A stretch of 64,000 nucleotides of DNA, from contig NZ_JBEDYP020000012.1 in the NCBI RefSeq assembly GCF_040117685.2, forward strand, positions 496,001-560,000, written 5' to 3'. A model generated the notes under the pieces. The model had not been told where the DNA came from. It ran no database searches and saw only the letters and a program-made list of their open reading frames with translations. A program made the position numbers and the translations under genes. The stretch is from Gracilimonas sp040117685. Its GTDB lineage: Bacteria; Bacteroidota; Rhodothermia; Balneolales; Balneolaceae. Shown here piece by piece: positions 43,815 through 51,948 of the stretch (within the stretch, counting starts at the first letter, position 1; each line of letters starts with the position of its first letter).

Positions 43815-45026
43815 ATGTACGATTTTACTATTGTTGGAGCCGGAATTGTAGGGCTCTCCACGGCATATAAATTATCCCTTAAATATCCTGAAGCACGCAT
43901 TCTCGTTTTAGAGAAAGAGAATAAAGTGGCGGCTCACCAAACAGGAAAAAATTCCGGGGTTATCCATTCGGGTATCTACTACAAACCCGGTAGCTATAAG
44001 GCAAAAAATTGTGTGGATGGTCGTCACCAACTGGTGGATTTTTGTAAAAAACACGGTGTTTCCATCGATATCTGCGGTAAGGTGATTGTTGCTGCTGATG
44101 AAAGTGAAGTGCCTAAGCTAAAGGAAATTTACAAGCGTGGACTTCAAAATGAAATCGAAGGTATCGAGCTTATTGATGCTGCCCGGCTGAATGAGCTGGA
44201 ACCTTATGTACAAGGAGTAGCAGCTATTCATGTGCCGTGCTCCGGTATTGTGGATTACGCAGGTATGTGCCGAAAATTGATGGCGCTTTTGGAAGAAGGA
44301 AATGGCAATGTCCGATTCAATAGTGCCGTTTCGAATATTTCGAATAAAGGGAATGAGGTAATTGTTGAAGCGGGTGGTGATAAAATCAGCACCAGATTCT
44401 TAATTAACTGTGCAGGGCTGTATTCTGACCATGTGGCTCGTTTTGCGGGCGTTCACTCTCCGGTAAAGATTGTACCATTCAAGGGAGAATATTACGAGCT
44501 TAAACCCGAAGCTGAATACCTGGTAAATGATTTGATTTACCCTTTGCCCAATCCTGAGTTTCCATTTCTGGGAGTGCATTTTACCCGCATGGCTTTGGGC
44601 GGAATTGAATGCGGGCCCAATGCGGTATTTGCCTTCAAGAGGGAAGGGTATAAAAAGCTTTCGTTCAATCTGAAGGAGACTACCGAAACCTTCAACTTTC
44701 CGGGATTCTGGAAAATGGCTAAAGAACACTGGCGAATGGGACTGGATGAATATAAACGCTCCTTCTCCAAAAAAGCCTTTGTTAAAGGACTGCAAAAATT
44801 GATTCCCGACGTGCGGGAAGAACACCTGAAAGTATCCCCTGCCGGAATTCGCGCGATGGCACTGCAACCCAACGGAGAAATTCTGGACGACTTCTACTTT
44901 GAAGTGGTAGATCGCCAAATCCATGTTCTTAATGCTCCGAGCCCGGCCGCCACAGCCGGACTTGCCATAGGCGATGAGATTGTGAAAAGGGTGGAAGCTA
45001 ACTTCACTTTTCAGCAATCAGCCTAA
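43815..45026 (+). CDS. lhgO: L-2-hydroxyglutarate oxidase (LhgO family)
   Basis: About 403 residues from the ATG at 43815 (a tandem ATG lies three bases earlier); the upstream ATG at 43770 lies inside the terminator hairpin and is rejected. FAD-dependent oxidoreductase: N-terminal GAGIVGLSTAYKL Rossmann motif, ARILVLEKENKVAAHQTGKNSGVIHSG (typical of LhgO), and C-terminal NAPSPAATAGLAIGDEI. E. coli LhgO oxidises L-2-hydroxyglutarate to 2-oxoglutarate and feeds electrons to the quinone pool. The neighbourhood gives no direct support, but a large FAD/Fe-S oxidase of the D-2-hydroxyacid type lies 3.2 kb downstream. Confidence 0.9.
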   Translation: MYDFTIVGAGIVGLSTAYKLSLKYPEARILVLEKENKVAAHQTGKNSGVIHSGIYYKPGSYKAKNCVDGRHQLVDFCKKHGVSIDICGKVIVAADESEVPKLKEIYKRGLQNEIEGIELIDAARLNELEPYVQGVAAIHVPCSGIVDYAGMCRKLMALLEEGNGNVRFNSAVSNISNKGNEVIVEAGGDKISTRFLINCAGLYSDHVARFAGVHSPVKIVPFKGEYYELKPEAEYLVNDLIYPLPNPEFPFLGVHFTRMALGGIECGPNAVFAFKREGYKKLSFNLKETTETFNFPGFWKMAKEHWRMGLDEYKRSFSKKAFVKGLQKLIPDVREEHLKVSPAGIRAMALQPNGEILDDFYFEVVDRQIHVLNAPSPAATAGLAIGDEIVKRVEANFTFQQSA

Positions 45027-45090
45027 TTTTGAATGAATTTGAAATCTTGGAAATTTTAATTAATATTTCGATAGTTATCTAAATATCTAA

Positions 45091-45357
45091 ATGAATACGT
45101 TCTTCAAGGCACTTAATGATTCTACCCGTCGGCAAATTCTGGATATGCTGAAAGAGAAAGATCTTTCAGCCGGGGAAATTGCTGAGGCGTTTGATATTTC
45201 AAGGCCCAGCATTTCGCATCACCTCGAACTGTTGAAGCAGGCGGGACTGGTTGATACGGAGCGAAAGGGTCAGTTCATTTACTACTCACTGAACACCACC
45301 GGGCTTGAAGATGCCACGCAATGGTTGTTTAAACTCATGAATAACAATACATCATAA
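45091..45357 (+). CDS. sdpR: ArsR-family autorepressor (SdpR-like)
   Basis: 88 residues, a complete winged helix-turn-helix: MNTFFKALNDSTRRQILDML, then DLSAGEIAEAFDISRPSISHHLELLKQAGLV as the DNA-binding helix-turn-helix, and the wing ERKGQFIYYSLN. It has no metal-binding cysteines, so it is not an ArsR metal sensor. It is followed two bases later by an SdpI-like membrane protein and then a hydrolase, as in the sdpRI operon of B. subtilis, where SdpR represses the operon and SdpI sequesters SdpR at the membrane when toxin SdpC is present. Confidence 0.9.
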   Translation: MNTFFKALNDSTRRQILDMLKEKDLSAGEIAEAFDISRPSISHHLELLKQAGLVDTERKGQFIYYSLNTTGLEDATQWLFKLMNNNTS

Positions 45358-45359
45358 TC

Positions 45360-46028
45360 ATGAATACGAACAACATACTGAAGAAAGAGTGGCCCGTGAT
45401 AGTACTGCTCATGGCCCCATTTATTGCATCACTATTACTTTCAGGCCAGGTGCCCGAAACAGTTCCCACCCATTTTAACCTGCAGGGTGAAGCTGATGAT
45501 TACGGCCCTAAATGGATAATCCTGTATCTGTTACCGGCAATTGGCATAATCTTGTATGTGGCACTGTTATTTCTTCCCCGCATAGACCCCAAGAAAAGAA
45601 TTGAAGAAGCACAAAAGCCGATTGCGGCCATTCGACTGATCACTTCCCTCTTCATGGTTGGTTTATATGCGATGATGATGCTGGTGGTAACCGGTTCGGA
45701 TGTAAGTATGAATTCCTATGTATTTATTGCTGTAGGTATTCTGTTTGTGGGGCTGGGAAATTATATAAATACGGTGAAGCCCAATTATTTTATAGGAATC
45801 CGAACTCCGTGGACCCTTGAAAATCCAATGGTGTGGAAGAAGACTCACCGACTGGGTAGTAAAATCTGGATGGCGGGAGGAGTGCTGGTCATTATATCAG
45901 ACCTGTTGCTCTCTGAATCCGTTAATGCCATTGTATTTGGTGTAACCTTAGGCTTTATGGTGATGGTGCCACTGCTGTATTCCTATTTCGAATTTAAAAA
46001 AATAGAATCAACGGGAGAGAACGCATGA
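45360..46028 (+). CDS. sdpI: SdpI/YhfL-type membrane protein (DUF1648)
   Basis: 222 residues. A DUF1648 domain (about 15-70, PETVPTHFNLQGEADDYGPKW) and an SdpI domain (about 120-200, NYIGIRTPWTLENPMVWKKTHRLGSK) are separated by membrane helices; about six transmembrane segments in all. In B. subtilis SdpI gives immunity to the SdpC toxin and binds SdpR. No SdpA/B/C genes are present here. It overlaps the next gene by four bases (ATGA) and follows the repressor gene by two, so the three genes are an operon. Confidence 0.88.
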   Translation: MNTNNILKKEWPVIVLLMAPFIASLLLSGQVPETVPTHFNLQGEADDYGPKWIILYLLPAIGIILYVALLFLPRIDPKKRIEEAQKPIAAIRLITSLFMVGLYAMMMLVVTGSDVSMNSYVFIAVGILFVGLGNYINTVKPNYFIGIRTPWTLENPMVWKKTHRLGSKIWMAGGVLVIISDLLLSESVNAIVFGVTLGFMVMVPLLYSYFEFKKIESTGENA

Positions 46029-47410
46029 AAAAATTAGTCGTATTGATAATATCCTTTGTGATGGGGGCTTTGACAGCACAGGCTCAACAAACCATAGCCG
46101 GTGAGTGGAAAGGAGCAATCATCATCCAGGGGCAGCAGCTGGGTGTAATTTTCAACATTGATGGAGAACCCGGAGATTATTCCGGAACACTGGATATCCC
46201 GATGCAGGGAGCAATGGGCCTTCCATTAACCCGGGTTGAACAGAAAGCCGACTCCGCATTTTTTACTTTCTTTGCAGGTCAGGCCAATGGCGAATTTAAA
46301 GGAACATTCAGCTCAGATAGCCTGATTGCCGGAACCTATTCCCAGGGCCCGGCATCTTTTCCTTTTGAAATTAAAAAACAATCATCTTCCGGTGAAGTTA
46401 AGATTGTACCCGGTGAGGGAGAAGATCTGATCATTCAGGGTGATGAAGTTGAAATCGGGGGTACGCTGGTGTACCCGGAAGGAGTGAATAATGCTCCTTT
46501 GGTTATTTTGATTTCCGGAAGCAGTGCTCAGAACAGAGATTCCAATATATTCGAGTTTAAGATTTTTGCAGAAATCGCTGAGCATCTTAAAGCGCAGGGG
46601 ATTGCCAGCTTTCGGTTTGATGACAGACAGGTTGGGGAATCTACCGGGAATTTCATGAATACCACGCTGGATATGCTGGCTGGTGACGTGGTATCTATTA
46701 TTGATTACCTGACAGCCATGGAGGGTAAAAGTTTTGGTGAAGTCATTTTGTTAGGGCACAGTCAGGGTGGGGTTGTGGCCGGGAAAGTTGCCTCTGAAAA
46801 TAAAGACGTTGACCAGCTTATTCTGATGGCGTCAACCGGTGTCCCTCTGAAAGAAATTCTTCGTTTTCAGGTAAAACAGGGCTTTGGAGAAGGAATTCAT
46901 GATGAGCAGGATGTAGATAAAGAAATAGCTCTCCGGGAAGAAATGATGGCAGCCATAAGAGATGGCAAAGAATTGGATTCTGTTAAAAACGAGTATGTGA
47001 ACCATTACAAATCGATGCTGGAGAATCTTTCCGAACAGCAAAAGTCTCGAATTCCGGATATCAATACCTTTGCCCAACAACAGGTGCAGCAGCTTGTTGC
47101 TTACTACAGTACACCTCAATTACAGTCTCTCTTGTTTTATGACCCGGCGGAAGATCTGTCTGAATTAGAAATTCCGGTTCTGGTATTATTTGGTGAAAAA
47201 GACACACAGGTTACAGAGCAGATGAACAGGGTTCCTATCACCAATGCCCTCGATGATGCCGGAGTAAAATACAAAGTGAGCGTGCTTGCGGGTGGCAATC
47301 ATCTTTTTCAGAAAGCAAACACCGGGCAGGTTTCAGAATATCCAATGCTGGATAAACGATTCACTGACAGTTTCCTGAAAACAATCTCAAGCTGGATAAC
47401 TAAAAATTAG
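46025..47410 (+). CDS. Secreted alpha/beta hydrolase (S9-like esterase/peptidase)
   Basis: 461 residues with an N-terminal signal peptide (cleavage around TAQAQQ). The N-terminal domain (about 25-130) is beta-rich and starts with AGEWKGAIIIQG. The C-terminal alpha/beta hydrolase domain has the nucleophile elbow GHSQGGVVA, an acid Asp in LFGEKDTQVTE, and His in GGNHLF, so the triad is complete. It resembles the family of periplasmic or exported alpha/beta hydrolases often placed after SdpI-like proteins in Bacteroidota. Its substrate is unknown. Start overlaps the sdpI stop by four bases, implying coupled translation. Confidence 0.9.
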   Translation: MKKLVVLIISFVMGALTAQAQQTIAGEWKGAIIIQGQQLGVIFNIDGEPGDYSGTLDIPMQGAMGLPLTRVEQKADSAFFTFFAGQANGEFKGTFSSDSLIAGTYSQGPASFPFEIKKQSSSGEVKIVPGEGEDLIIQGDEVEIGGTLVYPEGVNNAPLVILISGSSAQNRDSNIFEFKIFAEIAEHLKAQGIASFRFDDRQVGESTGNFMNTTLDMLAGDVVSIIDYLTAMEGKSFGEVILLGHSQGGVVAGKVASENKDVDQLILMASTGVPLKEILRFQVKQGFGEGIHDEQDVDKEIALREEMMAAIRDGKELDSVKNEYVNHYKSMLENLSEQQKSRIPDINTFAQQQVQQLVAYYSTPQLQSLLFYDPAEDLSELEIPVLVLFGEKDTQVTEQMNRVPITNALDDAGVKYKVSVLAGGNHLFQKANTGQVSEYPMLDKRFTDSFLKTISSWITKN

Positions 47411-47570
47411 GGGTAATTGAAAGGCTCCCTAAGAGATTACCACTGATTTTTAAAGAATAGTTAAAGCCTCTATGCGCTGATTAGAATCCTATGGGATTCA
47501 TAAACCCTATCAATTAGAGGTTTGCCCAGAACGGGAGTAGTTTTGTGTGAATTAAAAAAAAGGAATACAT

Positions 47571-48170
47571 ATGAAGATTGTAATAGTTGGAGCAACCGGA
47601 ACCATTGGAGCTAAGGTGACGGCAGAATTAGAAAAGAGGCATGAAATTATAAAAGTGGGTTCAAGCTCTGGAGATATTCAGATGGATATGACTTCCCATG
47701 AGTCGATTGAGAAAATGTATAAGAGGGCTGGCAAAGTTGACGCCGTAATTGTTGCTGCAGGAAGTGCTGCCATGAAACCGTTTTCTGAACTGGAGGAAGA
47801 GGATTTTTATGTAGGCATCAAAAGTAAAATGATGGGACAGATTAACGTGGTGTTAGCCGGAAGAGAGTATATAAATGACAATGGCTCTTTTACACTTACC
47901 ACAGGAATTCTTTCAGAAGATCCTATCAAAGGGTCTGTTGCCTTGGGGATGGTAAATGGAGCGGTTAACTCATTTGGACTATCAGCGGCAGCCGAACTAA
48001 AAAGGGGAGTAAGACTCAACGTTGTGAGCCCTGGCTTAGTGGAAGATTCGGCAGCGGAATTAGGGAGTTATTTCCCGGGGCATAATCCGGTTGCTATGGA
48101 TAAAGTAGTTAATGCGTATGTGAAAAGTGTGGAAGGAATCCGGACAGGAGAAATCATTAAAGTTTACTGA
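47571..48170 (+). CDS. Short-chain dehydrogenase-like protein without catalytic Tyr/Lys
   Basis: 199 residues. N-terminal VGATGTIGAKVTAELEKRH is a Rossmann NAD(P)-binding start, followed by AGKVDAVIVAAGSAAM and a C-terminal NVVSPGLVEDSAA. The usual YxxxK pair is absent where VALGMVNGAVNSFGLS aligns (Met-Val-Asn-Gly replaces Tyr...Lys). This places it with short, non-canonical SDR relatives that have VNGA in place of YxxxK. It lies 160 bases after the hydrolase, with its own leader containing a hairpin GAATCC-TATG-GGATTC at about 47487-47502. Confidence 0.85.
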   Translation: MKIVIVGATGTIGAKVTAELEKRHEIIKVGSSSGDIQMDMTSHESIEKMYKRAGKVDAVIVAAGSAAMKPFSELEEEDFYVGIKSKMMGQINVVLAGREYINDNGSFTLTTGILSEDPIKGSVALGMVNGAVNSFGLSAAAELKRGVRLNVVSPGLVEDSAAELGSYFPGHNPVAMDKVVNAYVKSVEGIRTGEIIKVY

Positions 48171-48233
48171 AGTTAGTATTGATATTATCCTGAATTAACC
48201 TCAAACTTCTGCCCTAACAAAGCAGGAGTTTTT

Positions 48234-51080
48234 TTGATTCAACGCGACACTCTTACCCGCCAGCTGTATGCCCAGGATGCTTCCATGTATGAAGAATTTC
48301 CTGAAGGAGTTTCCTTTCCGAAGTCAGGGGAGGATATCCAACGACTGGTAAAAAAAGCCAACGAAGATAAATTCACCATTACAGCCCGAAGTGCAGGGAC
48401 CAGCCTTGCCGGACAGACTACCGGTGGCGGCGTCATTATGGATGTATCTCGCTATATGAATCAAATTCTTACGCTTGATGGCGAGCAAAAAATAGCTCAT
48501 GTACAGCCGGGTGTAATCCGCGATACGCTGAACCGGGAAGCGGCCAAACACCAATTGCTCTTCGGGCCAGATACAGCTACAACCAACCGCTGTATGATTG
48601 GAGGGATGATTGGAAATAACTCCTCGGGATCCTATTCCATTAAATACAAAACCACCCGTGAGCACACTCTTGAAATTGAGGCTGTACTGAGTGACGGTTC
48701 CACCGCTATATTCAAACCGCTTTCTTTGGAAGAACTTGAGCAGAAAAAGAGGCTGGATAACTTGGAGGGGCACATTTACCGTTCCATGCTTAAGCTGATA
48801 GAGCGAAATCGGGACCTGATTCAAAGCAGTTACCCCCATCCGGATATCATTCGCCGAAACACCGGTTACGCTTTGGATAAGCTTTGTGAAATGCAGCCAT
48901 TTAATCCGAATGGACGAAAGTTTAATCTCTGTGAGCTGCTTTGCGGAAGTGAGGGAACTCTCGCCATGACGGTCTCCGCCAAGTTAGACCTCAGCACCTT
49001 AGATAAGCACAAAATTGTGGTTGTGCCTCAGTTCGAAACGCTGGAAGAGGCTATGCTTGCAGCAGTTGAGATTGTAGGATTTGAACCGGCAGCGGTAGAG
49101 CTGGTTGATCACATAATATTGAATGCTACCAAAGGGAATATTGAGCAGCGTAAGAACCGATTCTTTTTAGATGGTGAGCCAAATTATATACTGATCACTC
49201 AATTCGAAGGGGATGATCCGGAAGAGCTTCAACGGCGGGCTGAGCAAGTTTCGGCAAAGCTGAGTGAAAAGTCTTTGGGATATGCCTATCCAATCATCCC
49301 GGAAGAAGATAAAATGAAAAGAGTATGGGAGTTGAGAAGGGCCGGCCTCGGTTTGCTGATGGGCCTTGGGTCAGATGGCCGTTCACCTTCATTCTGTGAA
49401 GATACCGCCGTTCGCGTTCAGGATTTGCCGGAATATGTGAAGGAGTTTCGTGCTATTCTGAATAAACACGATACAGACTGTGTGTTCTATGCACATGCAT
49501 CGGTTGGAGAGCTACATTTACGCCCCCAAATAGATATTACCACCGAAACCGGGCTGAACACCATGAAAACCATGGCTGATGAAATAGCCGATCTGGTGAA
49601 AAAGTACAATGGCTCCTTATCGGGGGAACATGGTGACGGCAGGGTGAGAGCTCCGTATATCGAAAAGATTTTAGGTAAGGAAATGCTGCCGGTTCTCAGA
49701 CAGGTAAAAGAAATTTGGGATCCCGAATATATATTTAATCCCGGTAAAATTGTGAAGCCCAAGCCCATTGATCAGGACTTACGGTTCTCGCCTTCATATG
49801 AAAAGCCTGAACCGGAAACGGTACTTGCCTGGCGTAAAGAAGGTGATTTTGGTAGTGCCATGGAGCTTTGTAACGGGGCCGGAGTGTGTAGGAAACTGGC
49901 TGAAAGCGGCGGTACGATGTGCCCTTCCTATCAGGCCACAAAAGACGAGAAAGACTCAACTCGTGGAAGGGCAAATGTATTTCGTCAGGTTTTTGCCGGG
50001 GAGAACCCTGCGGGCTATGAATCCGGGGAACTAAAGGAAGCTCTGGATTTATGCCTGAGCTGTAAAGCGTGCAAAAGTGAGTGCCCTGCCAATGTGGATA
50101 TGGCTAAGATGAAAGCGGAGTTTATGAACGGCTGGCATCAGAAGAAGGGATCAACCTTAAAAGAACGTTTCTTTGCAGATGCAGCAAAGGTATTTCCACT
50201 GGCTTCCATCACACCGAAAACTGCCAATAAAGTGGCAGGCTCAGCGATTGGAAAAAAAGTATTAGAAGGAGTGTTCGGAATTGATGCCCGCCGTGATCTT
50301 CCACAATTCGCCGATCAGACTTTCCGAAGTTGGTTTAGAAAACATAGCAGGAATGGAGCGTTAAAAAGCGATGAGAAAGTAGTGCTGTTTGTGGATGTGT
50401 TCACTAATTATAATGGCCCGGAAATTGGTAAGTCAGCGGTGAGCGTATTAGAGCATATGGGATATGAGGTACTCATCCCCAAAGCGATGGAAACAGGCCG
50501 CCCACAGCTATCCAAAGGATTTCTTGATGAGGCTAAGAATATTTGCGATAAAGTACTGGAAGAATTTACAGAATATGTAGAAGCCGGCATACCGGTGGTA
50601 GGGCTGGAGCCTTCTGAAATATTGACTGTTCGGGATGAATTCCTGGAGCTTTGTTCAGATGAACAACTACCTTTGGCCGAAAAGCTTGCCGGCCAATCAC
50701 ACCTCTTCGAAGAGTTTGTAGCCCGGAATAAGTCTCGGTTAACTTCAAACGATCAGAGTGAAACCGTTACCCTCCATGGGCATTGCCATGCCAAAGCTCT
50801 TGTTGGCAACGATCCAACCGTTGAAGCACTATCAGCAGCTGGCTATACAGTAGATGTGTTGGAAACAGGATGCTGTGGAATGGCGGGAAGCTTTGGTTAT
50901 GAAAAAGAACATTATGAGGTATCTCAGGAGATCGGGCAGCTTGTTCTTTTTCCTGAGCTCCAAAAGAGAGAAGATCCATTAGTATGTGCCCCCGGGTTTT
51001 CCTGCCGCCATCAAATTGAAGACGGAGTGAATATTAAATCTTACCATCCGGCGGAACTTATCCATCGTAGCTTGTCTTAA
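48234..51080 (+). CDS. FAD/4Fe-4S oxidoreductase (YdiJ / D-2-hydroxyacid dehydrogenase type)
   Basis: About 948 residues. TTG start at 48234 is supported by AGGAG six bases before it and by the conserved RDTLTRQLYAQDASMYEEFPEGV N-terminus that a later ATG would remove. Domains in order: FAD_binding_4 (about 15-200, RSAGTSLAGQTTGGGVIMD, MIGNNSSGS), FAD-oxidase C-terminal (about 240-510), a 4Fe-4S ferredoxin segment (CNGAGVC... and CLSCKACKSECP, about 545-620), and a CCG-domain region (HGHCHAK and ETGCCGMAGSFGYE, about 840-890). E. coli YdiJ of the same layout is a D-2-hydroxyglutarate dehydrogenase. Substrate here is inferred only. Confidence 0.9.
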   Translation: MIQRDTLTRQLYAQDASMYEEFPEGVSFPKSGEDIQRLVKKANEDKFTITARSAGTSLAGQTTGGGVIMDVSRYMNQILTLDGEQKIAHVQPGVIRDTLNREAAKHQLLFGPDTATTNRCMIGGMIGNNSSGSYSIKYKTTREHTLEIEAVLSDGSTAIFKPLSLEELEQKKRLDNLEGHIYRSMLKLIERNRDLIQSSYPHPDIIRRNTGYALDKLCEMQPFNPNGRKFNLCELLCGSEGTLAMTVSAKLDLSTLDKHKIVVVPQFETLEEAMLAAVEIVGFEPAAVELVDHIILNATKGNIEQRKNRFFLDGEPNYILITQFEGDDPEELQRRAEQVSAKLSEKSLGYAYPIIPEEDKMKRVWELRRAGLGLLMGLGSDGRSPSFCEDTAVRVQDLPEYVKEFRAILNKHDTDCVFYAHASVGELHLRPQIDITTETGLNTMKTMADEIADLVKKYNGSLSGEHGDGRVRAPYIEKILGKEMLPVLRQVKEIWDPEYIFNPGKIVKPKPIDQDLRFSPSYEKPEPETVLAWRKEGDFGSAMELCNGAGVCRKLAESGGTMCPSYQATKDEKDSTRGRANVFRQVFAGENPAGYESGELKEALDLCLSCKACKSECPANVDMAKMKAEFMNGWHQKKGSTLKERFFADAAKVFPLASITPKTANKVAGSAIGKKVLEGVFGIDARRDLPQFADQTFRSWFRKHSRNGALKSDEKVVLFVDVFTNYNGPEIGKSAVSVLEHMGYEVLIPKAMETGRPQLSKGFLDEAKNICDKVLEEFTEYVEAGIPVVGLEPSEILTVRDEFLELCSDEQLPLAEKLAGQSHLFEEFVARNKSRLTSNDQSETVTLHGHCHAKALVGNDPTVEALSAAGYTVDVLETGCCGMAGSFGYEKEHYEVSQEIGQLVLFPELQKREDPLVCAPGFSCRHQIEDGVNIKSYHPAELIHRSLS

Positions 51081-51199
51081 AGAGATATTAAGGTGGTTCT
51101 TTAAAAGGCTAATTAAAAAATTAGCCTTGTCAAATTAATAGTTTGATATTAAACGAATTTTTATAACCTTATTTCACAAATTCAATACAAGAGGTGCTT

Positions 51200-51868
51200 A
51201 TGAAACGATTAATACTATCTGTTTTTCTATGTTTAGGAATTTCAAGCATGGAAGTTTTTGCACAGGTTGATTATGAAGAGGAGATACAACCGATTTTCAA
51301 TGCCAGTTGTAACAGTTGCCATAGTGCCGGGCAAAACAGTTTTAATTCCAGCTCATACGAGGCGGTAATGGCCAGTACAAGTCCGGCTAGTCGCTATGAC
51401 AGCAAACATGTTATACCAGGAAATCCGGATGGGAGTCCATTAGTGGATAAAATAGAACCCAATCCTCAGTTTGGTTCACGCATGCCTCAGGGGGGTGCTC
51501 TGAGTGAAGAGCAAATCAGCCTTATACGGCAGTGGATAGCAGAAGGAGCCAACGAAGTTCCAACTTCAAATGAAGTAATTGCCGGGTTGCCCGAAGGATT
51601 TGAATTGAAAGGAAATTATCCCAACCCATTTAATCCGAGCACGAGCATTAGGTTCCAGGTACCTGAAGCGGTTTCCTATCAGCTGAAAATCTATACGGCC
51701 CATGGTGCTCTGGTTGAAGAAATAGCCGGTAATGCTTCTGCAGGGGAGTCCTCAATACCGGTGAGTTTTACCAATCAGCCATCCGGAATCTACTTTTATC
51801 AGCTTATCGCTATAACGGCCAGCGAACGGTATCTGCTGGGTTCTGAGAAAATGACGCTTGTGAAGTAG
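51200..51868 (+). CDS. Predicted T9SS-targeted c-type cytochrome-like protein
   Basis: 222 residues from the ATG at 51200, preceded by AGAGG; a GTG two codons earlier is less likely. A Sec signal peptide ends near VFAQV. Residues about 25-120 resemble a planctomycete-type cytochrome c domain with one heme motif CNSCH and an MPQGG motif containing a candidate axial Met. The C-terminal domain (about 140-222) has YPNPFNPSTSIRFQVP and GIYFYQLIA, the typical type IX secretion sorting domain (TIGR04183 style). The protein is therefore likely an exported or surface heme protein. It lies before a convergent recN across a large palindromic repeat. Confidence 0.85.
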   Translation: MKRLILSVFLCLGISSMEVFAQVDYEEEIQPIFNASCNSCHSAGQNSFNSSSYEAVMASTSPASRYDSKHVIPGNPDGSPLVDKIEPNPQFGSRMPQGGALSEEQISLIRQWIAEGANEVPTSNEVIAGLPEGFELKGNYPNPFNPSTSIRFQVPEAVSYQLKIYTAHGALVEEIAGNASAGESSIPVSFTNQPSGIYFYQLIAITASERYLLGSEKMTLVK

Positions 51869-51945
51869 GTGTTAGGGGATAGGTGTTAGGTTTTAGTTCT
51901 GATCACACTAAAACCTAACACCTAAAACCTTGCCACTAACACCTA
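51866..51945. repeat. Nested palindromic interspersed repeat
   Basis: An 18-base perfect inverted repeat (51880-51897 with 51907-51924, 9-base loop) sits inside a second pair of arms TAGGTGTTAG / CTAACACCTA (51866-51875, 51936-51945). It fills the gap between convergent genes and may terminate both. Confidence 0.8.
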
Positions 51946-51948
51946 TTA

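Noticed and set aside
51194..51199. GTG start for the cytochrome-like gene.
   Set aside because: The AGAGG site is better placed for the ATG at 51200, and the signal peptide is complete from there.
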